In this document: piece after piece, positions 62,342 through 64,000 of the stretch | Numbering within the stretch: the first letter of the stretch is position 1 | Layout: every line of letters begins with the position of its first letter | NCBI RefSeq assembly: GCF_000379525.1 | Contig: NZ_KB902564.1 | Location: 1 to 64,000 of the forward strand | Direction of reading: 5' to 3' | Length of the DNA: 64,000 bases | Source of the DNA: Lamprocystis purpurea DSM 4197 | GTDB taxonomy: Bacteria > Pseudomonadota > Gammaproteobacteria > Chromatiales > Chromatiaceae | Program-made: the position numbers and the translations under genes | The notes under the pieces: model-generated | What the model was told of the DNA's origin: nothing | Databases searched by the model: none | Seen by the model: only the letters and a program-made list of their open reading frames with translations

Positions 62342-64000
62342 TGGCCATCTCTGTCGCGGACACCCGTCACCTCTTTTTTACCGGCAAGGGCGGGGTGGGC
62401 AAGACCTCGCTGTCCTGCGCCACCGGTCTCGCACTGGCCGATGCCGGGCGGCGCGTGCTGATCGTCAGCACGGATCCGGCGTCCAATCTCGATGAGGTAT
62501 TGGGGGTCGCGCTCGGTCAGACACCGACGGCAATCCCCGGTGCGTCGGGACTCTTTGCGCTCAACATCGACCCCGAGGCCGCGGCCCACGACTACCGCGA
62601 GCGGATGGTCGCACCCTACCGCGGCATCCTGCCGGCCGCCGCCATCGCCAGCATGGAGGAGCAGTTCTCCGGCGCCTGTACGGTGGAGATTGCCGCCTTC
62701 GATGAGTTCTCCAAACTGCTGGGTGAGCCCGCCGCGACCGCCCAGTTCGACCACGTCATTTTCGACACCGCGCCCACCGGCCATACCCTGCGCCTGCTGA
62801 CTCTGCCCTCGGCCTGGAGCGAGTTCATCGACTCAGCCACCGGCGGCGCCTCCTGTCTCGGTCCGCTGGCCGGACTGGAGAAACAGAAGGCGCTCTATGC
62901 CGCGACCGTTGCCCGCCTTGCGGACCCGTCGGAGACCACGGTGGTGCTGGTCAGCCGACCGGATGTCTCGGCCCTGCGTGAGGCCGAGCGCACGCGCGAG
63001 GAGCTCGCGGCACTCGGCGTGAGCAATCTGCAACTGGCGCTCAACGGCGTCTTGGCCGTCGCCTCGACCGATGACGCCATCGCCGCGGCGATGATGGCGC
63101 GTGGTGCCGATGCCCTGGCCGGGATGCCGGTCGGCCTGGCCGGGTTGCCGGTCAGCAGTACCCCGCTGCTGGCCCTGGGGACCGTTGGTCTCCACGCCCT
63201 GCGCCTGATGGCGAATCCTGAGCGAGCCGGGTCGCGCGTCGAGACGGTTGAGGTCGATACGGCTCTGCCGGCCCGGCTGTCGAGGCTGGTCGACGCACTC
63301 GCCCAGGCGGGGCGGGGCGTCATCCTGACCATGGGTAAGGGCGGGGTGGGCAAGACCACCGTGGCGGCGGCCATCGCCGTCGCGCTCGCCCGGCGCGGTC
63401 ATGCGGTGCAGTTGTCCACCACCGATCCGGCCGCGCATGTCGCCGAGGCCATCGGGGCGTCCGTCCCCGGCCTGCACGTTGGCCGCATCGATCCCGCGGC
63501 CGAGGTCGCCGCCTATCAGGCCGAGGTTCTGGCCAAGGCCGCGCCCAACCTGGATGCCAACGGCCTGGCGATGCTGGAGGAGGACCTGCGCTCCCCCTGT
63601 ACCGAAGAGATCGCGGTCTTCCGCGCTTTCGCCCGTGCCGTGGACGCCGGCCAGGAGGGCTTCGTCGTGCTCGATACCGCACCCACCGGGCATACCATCC
63701 TGCTGCTCGATGCCGCCGAGGCCTACCATCGGGAGGTCTCGCGCACCCAGGGCGAGATGCCCGAAGCGGTGCGGCAACTGTTGCCGCGGCTGCGTGACCC
63801 CGCGCTCACGCGCGTGCTCATCGTCACCCTGGCGGAGGCGACCCCGGTGCATGAGGCGGAACGCCTGCAAGCGGACCTGGGCCGGGCCGGCATCGCGCCT
63901 TTCGCCTGGGTGATCAACCAGAGCCTGCTGGCCAGCGGGACCCGGCACCCGCTGCTGCGCGAACGCGGCGCCGCGGAGGTCCCCTTCATTCGCCGAGTCG
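62341..64000 (+). CDS. arsA: Arsenite-transporting ATPase ArsA (3' end beyond window)
   Basis: 553 residues are visible of an expected ~585. The protein is the duplicated ATPase that energises ArsB. P-loop 1 is TGKGGVGKTS (residues 14-23) and P-loop 2 GKGGVGKTT (~332-340). Each half has FDTAPTGHT-type signal-transduction motifs (HVIFDTAPTGHTLRLL and VVLDTAPTGHTILLLD). The As(III)-site cysteines sit at Cys113, Cys172 and Cys420, matching E. coli Cys113, 172 and 422. arsB or another transporter gene is expected just outside the window. Confidence 0.95.
   Translation, partial: MAISVADTRHLFFTGKGGVGKTSLSCATGLALADAGRRVLIVSTDPASNLDEVLGVALGQTPTAIPGASGLFALNIDPEAAAHDYRERMVAPYRGILPAAAIASMEEQFSGACTVEIAAFDEFSKLLGEPAATAQFDHVIFDTAPTGHTLRLLTLPSAWSEFIDSATGGASCLGPLAGLEKQKALYAATVARLADPSETTVVLVSRPDVSALREAERTREELAALGVSNLQLALNGVLAVASTDDAIAAAMMARGADALAGMPVGLAGLPVSSTPLLALGTVGLHALRLMANPERAGSRVETVEVDTALPARLSRLVDALAQAGRGVILTMGKGGVGKTTVAAAIAVALARRGHAVQLSTTDPAAHVAEAIGASVPGLHVGRIDPAAEVAAYQAEVLAKAAPNLDANGLAMLEEDLRSPCTEEIAVFRAFARAVDAGQEGFVVLDTAPTGHTILLLDAAEAYHREVSRTQGEMPEAVRQLLPRLRDPALTRVLIVTLAEATPVHEAERLQADLGRAGIAPFAWVINQSLLASGTRHPLLRERGAAEVPFIRRV

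Noticed and set aside
1-64000. CRISPR arrays, tRNA and rRNA genes
   Set aside because: No regularly spaced repeat array, no cloverleaf with conserved TTCGA loop, and no rRNA blocks were seen on reading both strands.

Overview
The window looks like chromosome of a GC-rich gammaproteobacterium, most plausibly a purple sulfur bacterium of the Chromatiaceae or a close relative. The basis is a gamma-type division and cell-wall (dcw) cluster, the rsmI-lpoA-yraN-dolP neighbourhood, class A RNase P RNA, and an exopolysaccharide and arsenic accessory content common in that group. The taxonomic call is inference; no rRNA is present.

Positions 1-33,800 form a large extracellular-polysaccharide and secreted-protein region. 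It holds three sulfotransferases, a divergent FkbM-type methyltransferase, a sulfatase, a Wzx-like flippase, a Wzy/ligase-like membrane protein and an undecaprenyl-phosphate sugar-1-phosphate transferase. It also has a pectate-lyase-fold protein, a putative glycoside hydrolase (one full copy plus the C-terminal end of a second copy at the left edge), a lipoprotein and three very large secreted FG-GAP/UnbV/Calx-beta proteins. Four secreted proteins share an unrecognised ~120-residue domain with four conserved cysteines. Four strict -24/-12 (sigma-54) promoter matches lie in front of secreted-protein genes here, and the region ends with a VpsR-like sigma-54 activator. Together these suggest a sigma-54-controlled, possibly sulfated, matrix polysaccharide with its matrix proteins. 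No glycosyltransferase is visible in the window.

Positions 33,900-49,750 carry the dcw operon on the minus strand: mraZ-rsmH-ftsL-ftsI-murF-mraY-murD-ftsW-murG-murC-ddl-ftsQ-ftsA-ftsZ. It is tightly overlapping and driven by a near-consensus sigma-70 promoter with MraZ-type repeats. murE is missing from its usual place between ftsI and murF, and FtsQ has a long basic Pro/Ala/Lys tail.

Positions 49,900-59,500 are housekeeping: rnpB, rsmI, lpoA, yraN, dolP (without diaA), a GlcD-like FAD oxidase, a small unknown protein, a GspE/PilB-type ATPase and a CNNM/CorC-type transporter.

Positions 59,500-64,000 are accessory. First comes a cluster of gene fragments: a sigma-54 response regulator with an internal deletion, a UPF0175 antitoxin stub, and an in-frame chimera of the arsenite oxidase AioA N-terminus with the middle of MoaA. 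A DUF433/DUF5615 toxin-antitoxin-like pair follows, then arsR-arsD-arsA, with arsA running off the window end.
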